Source: Massilia sp. Root351
GTDB lineage: Bacteria; Pseudomonadota; Gammaproteobacteria; Burkholderiales; Burkholderiaceae_D
Reading direction: 5' to 3'
NCBI RefSeq assembly: GCF_001425045.1
Contig: NZ_LMDJ01000023.1
Coordinates: 125,214 to 189,213 of the forward strand
Length of the DNA: 64,000 nt
Position numbers and translations under genes: made by a program. Every line of letters starts with the position of its first letter. Position 1 is the stretch's first letter. The notes below the pieces were generated by a model. That model did no database searches and had not been told where the DNA came from. It was given only the letters and a program-made list of their open reading frames with translations. Shown one piece after another: positions 1-9,403 of the stretch.

Positions 1-570
1 GAAGACGATGCTGGACTTGAAGTCGGCCGCTACCAGCTGGCCGATTTCGCCGGAGCGGGCCACATTGGCGCGCAGCTGGGTCAGGCTCTCGTGTGAGCCA
101 TCGTAGCCGTCCGGGATGACGGTGCCGCCGTCCAGGCCATCCTCGGTAACGGAGGCCCAGCGCGTGCTGGGCGTCCAGAGCGACTTCATGAAGGGCCGGT
201 CCACGCCCGGCAACAGGAACAGTTCATCGTTCAGGCGCTGCAGGGTGTCCATGTAGCTGCGCTCGTAGATGCTGCCGCTGCCCGTTGCCACGGCGATGCG
301 CACCGAGTTGCCCAGGCCGTTCAGGTCAGACTTGTTGGCCAGGTAGTTCAGCACGTAGGGATGGGCGCTGGGGATCATCTTCTCGAAGCTGGCATTGAGC
401 TTGATGCGGGTGGCCTGGTAGCCGAGCATGATGGTCGCGAGCAGGCATAGCAGGATGACCAGCGGCCGGTAGTTGAACAGTGCGCGTTCGCCCAGCTTGC
501 CCGAGGCCGTGTCGAAGTCCTGCAGCCGTTTCACCACCGGCTGTTGTTGCAAATCTTGATCTGTGTGCAT
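1..570 (-). CDS. RND/MMPL-family transporter, N-terminal part
   Basis: Inner-membrane exporter of the RND superfamily (MMPL type), cut by the window edge after 190 residues. The ATG at 570 opens a cytoplasmic stretch, then a hydrophobic helix at about residues 34-52 (PLVILLCLLATIMLGYQ) and a periplasmic domain, as RND proteins begin. The sequence that follows (KLNASFEKMIPSAHPY) resembles the start of the first periplasmic loop in hopanoid/sterol-type RND proteins. It is the last visible gene of a minus-strand operon and lies 32 nt after the YCF48 gene. DUF1302, DUF1329, YCF48 and RND genes commonly travel together near catabolism of hydrophobic compounds. Substrate and direction of transport are not known; the assignment rests on N-terminal topology and neighbours. 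Confidence 0.75.
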   Translation of the reverse strand, partial: MHTDQDLQQQPVVKRLQDFDTASGKLGERALFNYRPLVILLCLLATIMLGYQATRIKLNASFEKMIPSAHPYVLNYLANKSDLNGLGNSVRIAVATGSGSIYERSYMDTLQRLNDELFLLPGVDRPFMKSLWTPSTRWASVTEDGLDGGTVIPDGYDGSHESLTQLRANVARSGEIGQLVAADFKSSIVF

Positions 571-602
571 GATGATTCAACCGTGTTGGTATGGGGGAGG
601 CG

Positions 603-1835
603 CTAGCGCGGGAGCGCCGGCGCCGATGCGGACGGGATGTCGACGCGGCGCAAGCCGCGCAGGCCGGCCAGCACCAGGGCGCCGCCGGGCGCCTGCGCCA
701 CGGCCGCCAGCGGCAGGGCCGGCGGCAGCGCGGGGCCGGCTTGCGGGGCGAAGCTGCGGCCCTGGTCCCGGCTGAGCAGGACGTCGCCGCCCTGGCTGAC
801 CAGCACCAGTGTGCCGTCCGCCAGCTCGGCGCCCCCGGCCAGCGCGGCCTGGACGCCGGTTTCCACCTTGCTCCAGCTGGCGCCCTGGTCTTCGGTCCGG
901 AAGGCGTTGCCGCGCAGGCCGAAGGCAATCAGCGCACCGCTCCGTGCTGCCAGCAGTCCGAAGTAGCTGCCCTTGTAGGGCGTGGCGAGCGCGCTGAAGC
1001 TGGCGCCCTGGTCGGTCGAGCGCAGCAGCAGGCCTTGTTCTCCGGCGATGTAGAGCGCGCCGCCGGCGGCGCGCATGCCGTACAGGTGCAAGCCCTTCGG
1101 ATTGGCGGTTCGGCCCTGCCATGGCTGCCAGGTGGCGCCGCCGTCGGCGGTTCTGAACAGCAGGTTGTAGGCGCCCAGCGCGTAGCCGTGGCGCGGGCCG
1201 TCGAAGTGGACGTCGAGGAAGGGCTTGTCGGGACCGTCATCGACCAGGCGCTGGGCGTCTGCCCGGACGCGCGCCTGATCCGGCCCCGTGGCTTCAGCAG
1301 CCGCACGCAGCGCCAGCTGGGCGGCCTGGATGCCGTCCAGCTGCTTGCTCCAGGTGGCGCCGCCGTCGGTGCTGTGCAGGACCACGCCCTGGTGGCCGAC
1401 GGCCCAGCCGCGCTTGGCGTCGACGAACTGCAGCGCCGTCAGGCTGACGCTGACCGGCACGCTCGCCTGGCGCCACGTGGAGCCGGCGTCATCCGAATAC
1501 AGGATGGTGCCGCGTTCGCCGGCCGCCACGATTCGATGGCCGGCAACGCCCACCGTCAGCATCGCCGCATGCAGCGCCTTGGGCGTGACCGGGGCCGGCT
1601 GCCGCAGCGCCGCCGTAACGGCAGTGGCTGCCGTTCCGGCTGCTCCGGCGGCAGCCGCCGGCACCCGGCCGCCGGCGCTGGCGGCGTGCGCGTCATCTGC
1701 GCGGGCGAACGGCGCCAGTGCCAGCACCAGCGCGCTGCACGCCGCCAGCGCTGCCGACGCTGTCCGTGCCGGCGGAGGTGCGGCGGCAGCCTTGGCCATC
1801 GTTGCGTGGCCGGCGCATGGGGTCAGTCTGTTCAT
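603..1835 (-). CDS. YCF48/BNR-repeat periplasmic protein
   Basis: Predicted exported beta-propeller of 410 residues related to the photosystem II assembly factor YCF48/Hcf136 family. An N-terminal signal region ends near residue 46 (LALAPFARA). Repeated blades follow, each with an S-x-D-x-G-x-x-W motif: SDDAGSTWRQ, STDGGATWSK, TADGGATWQP, STDQGASFSA, TEDQGASWSK and SRDQGRSFAP. The ATG at 1835 has GGAGA seven bases upstream. It sits between the DUF1329 gene (14 nt gap) and the RND gene. In non-photosynthetic bacteria these proteins have no settled function. The operon suggests a periplasmic partner of the RND pump or of the outer-membrane DUF1302 protein, which is inference. Confidence 0.85.
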   Translation of the reverse strand: MNRLTPCAGHATMAKAAAAPPPARTASAALAACSALVLALAPFARADDAHAASAGGRVPAAAAGAAGTAATAVTAALRQPAPVTPKALHAAMLTVGVAGHRIVAAGERGTILYSDDAGSTWRQASVPVSVSLTALQFVDAKRGWAVGHQGVVLHSTDGGATWSKQLDGIQAAQLALRAAAEATGPDQARVRADAQRLVDDGPDKPFLDVHFDGPRHGYALGAYNLLFRTADGGATWQPWQGRTANPKGLHLYGMRAAGGALYIAGEQGLLLRSTDQGASFSALATPYKGSYFGLLAARSGALIAFGLRGNAFRTEDQGASWSKVETGVQAALAGGAELADGTLVLVSQGGDVLLSRDQGRSFAPQAGPALPPALPLAAVAQAPGGALVLAGLRGLRRVDIPSASAPALPR

Positions 1836-1849
1836 CGAACGCTCTCCAT

Positions 1850-3211
1850 TTAGCGCGAGCCCTGATTGGCCAGTTCTTCCGGGCCGAAGTAGCTGGCCGG
1901 CAGGCGCGGGATCATTTTGTACTGCGACGACAGCTCATTGGACGCCTCGTTCAGCAGGTAGGCGCCGGTCTGCACGTTGTAGGTGCCCCACATGACGTTG
2001 CCCACTACGGCCGGCACGTCCGGCGCCAGCAGCGTCAGTGTGTAGTTGCCGCGCCAGATCTGGCCCTGCGCGTCGTAGCCGTCGACCAGGATGATCTGCC
2101 AGGTGTCCTCATCGAGGTAGTAGCGGCGCTTGGCCACCACGTGGCGCTTGCCGGGGACCAGCGTCGCTTCCACTTCCCATACGCGGTGCAGCTCCCAGCG
2201 CACCAGGTCCGGGTTGAGGAACTGCGGTCCCACCAGGTCGCCGATCTTGGCCGACGCGGCGCGGTTGTTGTTGTACGGGATGTACATTTCCTTCTTGCCA
2301 ATCAGCTTGAGCTCGTGGTGGTCCACCGGCCCGAACAGCATGAAAGCTTCGTCGAACAGGCCGATGCCGGAGGTGACCGAGTCCGGTGTGTCGTAGGACA
2401 CCGACGGCGCCCGCCGCACGCGGCGCTGGCCCACCAGGTACTGCCAGATGGCGCGCGGCTGCGCCTCGCTGATGCCGTCATGGACCAGGATGCCTTCGCC
2501 CGCTTTGGAGGCCGGCGCGCGCGTGATCAGGCGGCCCATCTGGTAGATGCCGTCGAACTTCTCCAGGCTGCCGTCCTTGAAGTAGTAGGGCCGCATGATG
2601 GTCTGCTCGGCCTCGGTGGCGGTGGCGCGCTTGCCGTCCGGGGTGACAATGGTGGTCCGCAGCGGGAACACGGTGGTTTCGCCGGTCCAGGCCAGGCGGT
2701 GGTTCATCAGCGCCTCGTAGCCGGTCTTCGGAATGGGAAAGGGAATGCCGCCGAACGCGCCTTCCACGCCGAAGCCGCCGTCGATGGCCTTGGCGCGGGT
2801 GGCGTTCTTGAACGTGTTGTCATATACCCAGCCCGGTGCGCCGCCGGTGCGGTGGGTCGGGTACACGTCGAGCCGGTAGTTGGGGTACTTCTTCAGCAGC
2901 GCCACGGTGGCGGCCGACAGCCTGGCCGCGTGCTGGTCGACGTTGTTGCCGGTGATGGCCAGCGTCGGCTTCTCGCCGGAGAAGGGATCTGCGCGGAAGT
3001 CCCCGGCCTTGAAACCGGCGGGCACTTTGGCGTAGGCACCGTCCCAGGCCGGGATGGTGCCGTCCTTGTTGGCGGCCTTTTCGGCGCCCAGCGGCGTGAG
3101 CGTGGAGCGCAGCTTGGCCGCGTCTTCCGGCGAAACGGCGGCGCCGGCGTGCGGCAAGGCGAAGGCCAGCGACAGGGCGGCGGCTGCGAAAGTCAGGGTC
3201 GTCTTCATCAT
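1850..3211 (-). CDS. DUF1329 outer-membrane lipoprotein-sorting-like protein
   Basis: 453-residue exported protein of the DUF1329 family, whose fold is related to LolA/LolB lipid carriers. A signal peptide ends about residue 24 (LPHAGA|AVS). The N-terminal segment ending GTIPAWDG, the aromatic-rich core (YNVQTGAYLL) and the length match this family. The start is either of two adjacent ATGs preceded by AAGGAAAAG. The downstream YCF48 gene and upstream DUF1302 gene (10 nt gap) form the family's usual neighbourhood. A role in moving hydrophobic aromatics or lipids across the periplasm is plausible but unproven. No catalytic motif is visible. Confidence 0.9.
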   Translation of the reverse strand: MMKTTLTFAAAALSLAFALPHAGAAVSPEDAAKLRSTLTPLGAEKAANKDGTIPAWDGAYAKVPAGFKAGDFRADPFSGEKPTLAITGNNVDQHAARLSAATVALLKKYPNYRLDVYPTHRTGGAPGWVYDNTFKNATRAKAIDGGFGVEGAFGGIPFPIPKTGYEALMNHRLAWTGETTVFPLRTTIVTPDGKRATATEAEQTIMRPYYFKDGSLEKFDGIYQMGRLITRAPASKAGEGILVHDGISEAQPRAIWQYLVGQRRVRRAPSVSYDTPDSVTSGIGLFDEAFMLFGPVDHHELKLIGKKEMYIPYNNNRAASAKIGDLVGPQFLNPDLVRWELHRVWEVEATLVPGKRHVVAKRRYYLDEDTWQIILVDGYDAQGQIWRGNYTLTLLAPDVPAVVGNVMWGTYNVQTGAYLLNEASNELSSQYKMIPRLPASYFGPEELANQGSR

Positions 3212-3221
3212 GGTCTTTTCC

Positions 3222-4937
3222 TTAGAATGCGCGTTTGATGTTGAAGGAGATGTAGTCGCGGTCGGCCAGCGACTGGGCGTAGCTCAGGACGGGCGTGTTG
3301 GTGGCTGGATTGTTCTTCAGGAAGGTGCCGCTGGAGCCGAGGAAGCGCACGTAGCTGATGCCGAACTTCCAGTCCTGGCGGTAGGTGCCGTTGACGCCGA
3401 TGTTGAAGTCGCCGCCGTGCGAGCTGCCGCCGTTGAAATTGAACACCGCGCGCGAGCGGCCGTCGATGTTGTAGCCGAGGCCGATCGGGATCGAGATGTC
3501 CAGCCCGTCCATCACCTGGTAATAGGCCGGTTCGAAGATCACGCGGGCCGAGGTGGCGTCGCGCGTGGTGTTGGGGTCGAGCGAGCCCTGGAAAGCCACG
3601 CTGGTGGCGCGGTTCCACGCCAGTTCGCCCAGCAGCGACGCGCCCTGGAAGAAGGGATTGGTCGGCATCACGTAGATGGCGGACAGGTTCATGTGCGCCG
3701 TGTTGCCGACCGCGTAGGCCGGGTTGCCGCGGTTGTCGGCGAGCTGGCCGACGCCGGCGCGAGACAGGAAATCGGGCGTGGGATCGCTGACTAGCGGCGA
3801 GTTGCGGCGCACCGAGATCTCGGCCGCGACGTTGGCGCCCAGCAGCACGGTGCTGGCGCTGGCGCCGAAGGTGCGCACGCCCTGCGCGTACACCGCCTGC
3901 ACGGTGGACGGCGCGCCGGGCGGAAACGCGGGGGCGAAGCCCAGGTAGAAGTATGGCGTCTTGTCGTGGTAGCGCGCGGCATACAAGCCGTATTCGACGT
4001 CCGAGCCGGCAGGGGTGTACTTGAGCTGCAGGCCTCCCTGGCCGGCGTTTTTCGCCTTCATGTCCGGCACGGTGCGGAAGGCCGGCGCGCCGCTGTCGGT
4101 GGGCGCCACCAGGAAGGCGGTGCTGCCGGCGCCGGCCGCGTCGTAGGAGCTGAGGTAGCTGCCCACGCCCGGAATCTGTGTGGCGCGCCATTCGAACTGG
4201 TAATAACCGCCCAGCGAGACGTTGGGCAGCAGCTGCAACTGGCCGGAAACCTGGTTCACCGGACGCAGGATCTCCTTGAACTGTGCGCCCGGCACACTGA
4301 GCAGCTTGACCAGGTCCACCGGCCCCTGCGCGTTGGCGATGCCGTTGGCCCCGAAGAACAGGCTTTCGCCGTACTGCAGCGTGTGGCGGCCCACCCGCAC
4401 GGTGCCCGGCAGTGCGCCCAGCGAACCTTTGGCGAAGACGAAGGCGTCCAGCAGCTCGGCGTTGCGGCCATGCAGCAGGCGGGTCCCCTTGGCGAAGCTG
4501 TTGCCGCCCTGGCCGGCCAGCGTGACTGCGTTGCTGGCAGGGGAAGCGTTGCCGTTGCTGCGGTTGTAGACGCTGTCGTACCAGCCGGCCGCGCTGACGC
4601 GCATGCCCAGCGTGCGGGTGCCGGCGTCGAACTCGGACAGCCAGTCGATGCGGCTGGAGACTATGCCCTTGTTGCGGAAGTTCTGGTTGCCGTCATCCAG
4701 GTTGTAGCCGGTGAAGTCGCCGGGCCCGGCCGATGGATAGCCGCCCGCCAGCAGGCCGGCGTCGGCGTCCTTCAGGCGGTAGGCGGCGCTGTATTTGAAG
4801 GTGTTGTTCCAGCTGACCTTGAATTCGGGATTGCCGGTATCGAATTCGTGGGCATGGACCGGCAGGGCTGCCATCGCGGCCAGTGCCAGCAGGGTCGGGC
4901 TCAGGCGCGTCGTCGCGTGCCGTTTGTTCGCGTGCAT
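3222..4937 (-). CDS. DUF1302 outer-membrane beta-barrel protein
   Basis: 571-residue outer-membrane protein of the DUF1302 family. It has a signal peptide (ending MAALPVHA|HE), the family's opening FKVSWNNTFKYSAAYR, many alternating beta segments, a central RVGRHTLQYGESLFFGANGIANAQGP-like stretch (only partly quoted) and a terminal aromatic residue (NIKRAF) as used for BAM insertion. The ATG has GGAGACAAC directly upstream. It follows calA by 61 nt. Family members occur in steroid, phenol and terpene degradation loci and are thought to be channels for hydrophobic substrates. Here it would serve phenylpropanoid uptake or efflux. Confidence 0.9.
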   Translation of the reverse strand: MHANKRHATTRLSPTLLALAAMAALPVHAHEFDTGNPEFKVSWNNTFKYSAAYRLKDADAGLLAGGYPSAGPGDFTGYNLDDGNQNFRNKGIVSSRIDWLSEFDAGTRTLGMRVSAAGWYDSVYNRSNGNASPASNAVTLAGQGGNSFAKGTRLLHGRNAELLDAFVFAKGSLGALPGTVRVGRHTLQYGESLFFGANGIANAQGPVDLVKLLSVPGAQFKEILRPVNQVSGQLQLLPNVSLGGYYQFEWRATQIPGVGSYLSSYDAAGAGSTAFLVAPTDSGAPAFRTVPDMKAKNAGQGGLQLKYTPAGSDVEYGLYAARYHDKTPYFYLGFAPAFPPGAPSTVQAVYAQGVRTFGASASTVLLGANVAAEISVRRNSPLVSDPTPDFLSRAGVGQLADNRGNPAYAVGNTAHMNLSAIYVMPTNPFFQGASLLGELAWNRATSVAFQGSLDPNTTRDATSARVIFEPAYYQVMDGLDISIPIGLGYNIDGRSRAVFNFNGGSSHGGDFNIGVNGTYRQDWKFGISYVRFLGSSGTFLKNNPATNTPVLSYAQSLADRDYISFNIKRAF

Positions 4938-4998
4938 GTTGTCTCCTGGTTATTGTTTTTATGGCCGCTGGCGCGCGGCCGGGCGTATCCTCAACGGA

Positions 4999-5766
<768 letters not shown>

Positions 5767-5796
5767 ATGCTCTCCTTGTTGGTGTGGTCTGTCGCT

Positions 5797-7266
5797 TCAG
5801 AACGGGTAGCGCGGCGCTTCGGTTTTCACCGTCATCCACTGCCACTGGGTGAACTCGTCCCAGTCGGACGTGCCGCCATGGCGGCCGCCGTTGCCCGAAG
5901 TGCCGCAGCCGCCGAAGGGCGCGTGCGCCTCGGCCAGCACGGTCTGGTCGTTGATGTGCACGTGGCCGGCCGGTACCCGGTCGGCGATGAACATGGCGCG
6001 CGCCAGCGACGGCGAGATCACGCCGAGCGCCAGGCAGCCGGTGGTGGCCGACGCCAGCGCGATGGCTTCCTGGTCTGTGTCGAACACGGTGACCGAGGCC
6101 ACCGGGCCGAACAGCTCTTCCTCGAAGCAGCGCATGCCGGGCCGCACGTTGGCCAGCACGGTTGGCCGGTAGAACTGGCGCTCGTAGCTGCCGCCGGCCA
6201 GCAGCGTGGCGCCGGCCGCCACGCTGTCTTCGACGATGGCGTGCAGCCGCTGCACCTGGCGCGCGTTGATCAGGGGCCCGAGCGCCACCTGGCCGCCCAT
6301 CGGGTCGCCCACCGGCAGCGACCTGGCCTTGGCCAGCACGCGCTCGATCACGGCGTCGGCGATGCCGCGCTGGAGCAGGATGCGGCCGGCGGCCATGCAG
6401 ATCTGGCCCTGGTGCAGATAGGCGCCCCAGGCCACGTTGGCGGCGGCGATGTCGGGATCGGCGTCGTCCAGCACGATCAGCGAGTTCTTGCCGCCCAGCT
6501 CCAGCGACATCTTTTTCAGGTTGCGCCCGGCCAGCTCGCCGATGCTGCGGCCCACGGCGGTGGAGCCGGTGAAGGCGATCATGGCGATGTCGGGATGGCT
6601 GCACATGGCCTGGCCCGCCTCGGCGGCGCCGGGCAGCACCTGCAGCACGCCCTTGGGCAGGCCGGCCGCTTCGAACACGCGGGCGATCAGCACGCCGCCG
6701 CTGATGGGCGTTTGCAGGTCCGGCTTGTGCACCACGGCGTTGCCGGTGGCCAGGGCCGGCGCGATGGAACGGATCGACAGGATCAGCGGGAAGTTGAACG
6801 GCGAAATCACGCCGACCACGCCGTGCGGCATGCGCCGCGCAATGCTCATCTGGCCGGCGGCGGAGGCCAGCAGCTGGCCCTTGGGCTGGGTCAGCATGGC
6901 GGCCGCTTCCTGCAGGTGGGCGCCGGCTTCGCGAAGCTCCAGGTCGGCCTTGGGGCGGATGGCGCCGGTTTCGCGCACGATCCAGGTGGCCAGTTCGTCG
7001 TGGTGTCCGGCGATCACGGCGGCGGCGCGGCGGAAGATGGCGGCGCGTTCCTTGTAGTCGCTGGCGCCCCATGCCGGCTGGGCGGTGCGCGCCTGGCTGG
7101 CGGCGCGCGCCACGTCGCCGGCGTTGGCCAGGCCGACACGGCCCAGTTGTTCGCCGGTTGCCGGCTCGGTGAAAGTGTGGACGCCGCCGTGGGCGGCGAT
7201 CCAGTCGCCGTTGAAGATGCGGTCCTGCCAGACCGCGGGGCGCAAAAGCGCGTTAGCGTCAGTCAT
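5797..7266 (-). CDS. Aromatic aldehyde dehydrogenase (benzaldehyde/vanillin/coniferyl aldehyde type)
   Basis: NAD(P)+-dependent aldehyde dehydrogenase of 489 residues, first gene of the sigma-54 operon. Visible signatures: SPFNFP at 155-160 (oxyanion Asn158), the Rossmann FTGST at 232-236, general base Glu256 in LELGGKN, nucleophile Cys290 in GQICMAAGR, and EELFGPV near residue 384. The reading frame is open further upstream to 7416, but the ATG at 7266 is chosen because AGGAGACAGC precedes it. The subgroup resembles XylC-like and vanillin dehydrogenases rather than betaine aldehyde types. Next to calA, the likely substrate is coniferyl aldehyde (CalB role) or vanillin. The exact substrate is inference. 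Confidence 0.88.
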   Translation of the reverse strand: MTDANALLRPAVWQDRIFNGDWIAAHGGVHTFTEPATGEQLGRVGLANAGDVARAASQARTAQPAWGASDYKERAAIFRRAAAVIAGHHDELATWIVRETGAIRPKADLELREAGAHLQEAAAMLTQPKGQLLASAAGQMSIARRMPHGVVGVISPFNFPLILSIRSIAPALATGNAVVHKPDLQTPISGGVLIARVFEAAGLPKGVLQVLPGAAEAGQAMCSHPDIAMIAFTGSTAVGRSIGELAGRNLKKMSLELGGKNSLIVLDDADPDIAAANVAWGAYLHQGQICMAAGRILLQRGIADAVIERVLAKARSLPVGDPMGGQVALGPLINARQVQRLHAIVEDSVAAGATLLAGGSYERQFYRPTVLANVRPGMRCFEEELFGPVASVTVFDTDQEAIALASATTGCLALGVISPSLARAMFIADRVPAGHVHINDQTVLAEAHAPFGGCGTSGNGGRHGGTSDWDEFTQWQWMTVKTEAPRYPF

Positions 7267-7368
7267 GCTGTCTCCTGTTGTTGATGGATGGTGGGGAAGT
7301 CGGCCTGTTTGCGCCCGGTGAGCACACAAGTTGCATTCAGGTCCGCTTGCCGTTCTTGCCTTAGCTAT

Positions 7369-7384
7369 TACAAGTTGCGTGCCA
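7369..7384 (-). promoter_or_regulatory. Sigma-54 (-24/-12) promoter of the aldehyde dehydrogenase-calA operon
   Basis: Read on the minus strand the site is TGGCACGCAACTTGTA. The -24 block TGGCACG is a perfect match, followed by 4 nt and TTGTA against consensus TTGC(A/T), a single change in the -12 block. It points at the aldehyde dehydrogenase gene, whose start codon is about 100 nt downstream. A divergent sigma-54 activator gene begins about 145 nt away, which strengthens the call. Confidence 0.75.
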
Positions 7385-7500
7385 GCGCGCCGCAAGGTTT
7401 GGCCGCTGCGCCGCAATACGCACGCTGCGCGCTATGAGGACGGCGCCATTCCCTGGCCCGGCGTGGCGCGGCGCAGCATGGGACGAGGCTTCCGGCCGAC

Positions 7501-7514
7501 TGATGAAATGATCA
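7501..7514. promoter_or_regulatory. Candidate activator-binding (UAS) inverted repeat
   Basis: TGATGAAATGATCA carries TGAT/ATCA arms and an embedded TGATCA palindrome. It lies roughly 120 nt upstream of the -24 element, the distance used by XylR/DmpR-type enhancer sites, and touches the start of the activator gene, so it could also mediate autoregulation. It only loosely resembles the TTGATCA-type arms of known sites. This is a positional inference. Confidence 0.35.
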
Positions 7515-7530
7515 AATGAGAGGATTGCCG

Positions 7531-9402
7531 ATGTATGATTTGGTGAAAGACAAGGAAGGCGGAGACATGAGCAAACCCCATCGCGTATCGCTGGCGGAGG
7601 TGTCGCGCGCCACCGGCAAGATGCTGCAGCACGGCGACAGCCAGCACCTGAGCGCCGGCGCGGCGCCCTCGCTGGAGGACCTGACGCAAAGCCTGCACTT
7701 TTCGCCGGGCGACGGCCGCATCTGGCTCAACGGCCAGCGCATGCAGCTGCTGCACACCACCTCGCTGGGCGCGCTGCGGCGCGAGCTGCTGGAGAGCATA
7801 GGCGCCGAGCGCGCGCGCGGCCTGCTGACGCGGGTGGGCTATTCGGCCGGCGCGCGCGATGCGCAACTGCTGCGCGAGCGCTGGCCGGACGCAGAACCGG
7901 GCTCGCTGTTCGCGGCCGGGCCGCGCATGCATTCGCTGGAAGGCGCGGTGAAGGTGGAACCGGTGCATTTCGAGTTCGACTTCGAGCGCGGCACCTACCA
8001 CGGCGAATTCCTGTGGCACCACTCCAGCGAGGCCGAGGTGCATATGGCCGATTTCGGCATCGGCACCGCGCCGGCGTGCTGGATGCAGACCGGCTATGCC
8101 ATCGGCTACACCAGCGCGATGATAGGGCGGCTGACCGTCTACCGCGAGATCGAATGCACCGCCATGGGCCACAAGCACTGCCGCCTGATCGGCAAGCCGG
8201 CCGACGAATGGGATAACGTGGAGGAAGACCTGCGCTTCCTGAACGCGGAGCCGTTTGTCAGCACCACGGCCTACGGCGGCCCGGGCCAGCACCAGCAGGC
8301 GGCCGAGCTGCCGGGAGACGATGGCCGCGCCTACGGCGAAAAGGAGATGGTGGGCGTGTCATCGGCCTTCAACGCGGCCTGCCATATGCTCAAACGGGTG
8401 GCGCCCACCGCCGCCACGGTGCTGTTCACCGGTGAGTCGGGCGTGGGCAAGGAGCTGTTCGCCTACATGCTGCACCAGATCGGTTCCCGCAAGGAGCAGC
8501 CTTTCGTGGCGGTCAATTGCGCGGCGATCCCGGAAACGCTGATCGAGTCCGAGCTGTTCGGCGTGGAGCGGGGCGCTTTCACCGGCGCCACCCAGTCGCG
8601 GCCCGGCCGCTTCGAGCGCGCCTCCGGCGGCACGCTGTTCCTGGACGAGATCGGCACGCTCAGCCTGGTGGCGCAGGGCAAGCTGCTGCGCGCGTTGCAG
8701 GAAGCGGAGATCGAACGGGTGGGCGGCGTGCGCAGCGTGAAGGTGGACGTGCGGCTGGTGGCGGCCACCAATGTCGACCTGCGAGAGGAAGTGCGCCTGG
8801 GCCGCTTCCGCGAAGACCTGTTCTTCCGCCTGAACGTGTTCCCCATCCGCCTGCCGCCGCTGCGCGAGCGGCGCGACGACATCCCGCTGCTGATGGGCTA
8901 CTTCATGCGCCACTACGGCCAGAAGCACCAGCGCCGCGTAACCGGCTTCACCGCGCGCGCGGTCGACGCGCTGCTCAACTACCACTTCCCGGGAAATATC
9001 CGCGAGCTGCAAAACCTGGTGGAGCGCGGCGTCATCTACGCTGACGAGGATGGTCCGATCGACCTGCCGCACCTGTTCACCAGCGGCGAGGAAGCGCAGA
9101 CCTCCTATTTCTCGCTGGCGCAGACCGGGCGCCTGACCAGCCACGGCACGCCCGCAACGGCGGAGGCGGAGGCCGCGCCAGGCGGCGCCTTGCTCGATGT
9201 GCTGCCGGCCATGTTGCGCCAGCAGGCGCAGCAGGGGCAGGGAGAAGGTCAGGCATGGTCGCTGGACCACCTGGAAAGCACGCTGATACTGGCGGCGGTG
9301 AAGCGGGCCGACGGCAACCTGTCGGCGGCGGCGCGCATGCTGGGCATTACGCGGCCGCAGCTGTCCTACCGCATCAAGAAGCTGCAGCAGGTCCAGGAAT
9401 AG
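7531..9402 (+). CDS. XylR/DmpR-type sigma-54-dependent activator
   Basis: Aromatic-sensing enhancer-binding protein of about 623 residues. Order of domains: XylR_N sensor (about 40-150), V4R domain (about 150-215, ending with the metal/ligand-type segment CTAMGHKHCRLIGKPADEW), B linker, AAA+ domain with Walker A GESGVGKE at about 301, the sigma-54 contact loop GAFTGA at about 348, Walker B GGTLFLDEIG, and a Fis-type helix-turn-helix at the C-terminus (NLSAAARMLGITRPQLSYRI). Starts at 7516, 7531 and 7567 are possible. 7531 has GAGAGG seven bases upstream; 7567 also has a fair site. It is divergent from the sigma-54 operon and probably activates it with a phenylpropanoid ligand. Confidence 0.92.
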   Translation: MYDLVKDKEGGDMSKPHRVSLAEVSRATGKMLQHGDSQHLSAGAAPSLEDLTQSLHFSPGDGRIWLNGQRMQLLHTTSLGALRRELLESIGAERARGLLTRVGYSAGARDAQLLRERWPDAEPGSLFAAGPRMHSLEGAVKVEPVHFEFDFERGTYHGEFLWHHSSEAEVHMADFGIGTAPACWMQTGYAIGYTSAMIGRLTVYREIECTAMGHKHCRLIGKPADEWDNVEEDLRFLNAEPFVSTTAYGGPGQHQQAAELPGDDGRAYGEKEMVGVSSAFNAACHMLKRVAPTAATVLFTGESGVGKELFAYMLHQIGSRKEQPFVAVNCAAIPETLIESELFGVERGAFTGATQSRPGRFERASGGTLFLDEIGTLSLVAQGKLLRALQEAEIERVGGVRSVKVDVRLVAATNVDLREEVRLGRFREDLFFRLNVFPIRLPPLRERRDDIPLLMGYFMRHYGQKHQRRVTGFTARAVDALLNYHFPGNIRELQNLVERGVIYADEDGPIDLPHLFTSGEEAQTSYFSLAQTGRLTSHGTPATAEAEAAPGGALLDVLPAMLRQQAQQGQGEGQAWSLDHLESTLILAAVKRADGNLSAAARMLGITRPQLSYRIKKLQQVQE

Positions 9403-9403
9403 A

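Noticed and set aside
1718..3238. Long plus-strand frame opposite the DUF1329 gene
   Set aside because: Shadow frame; the minus-strand gene has a signal peptide, family motifs and an operon context.
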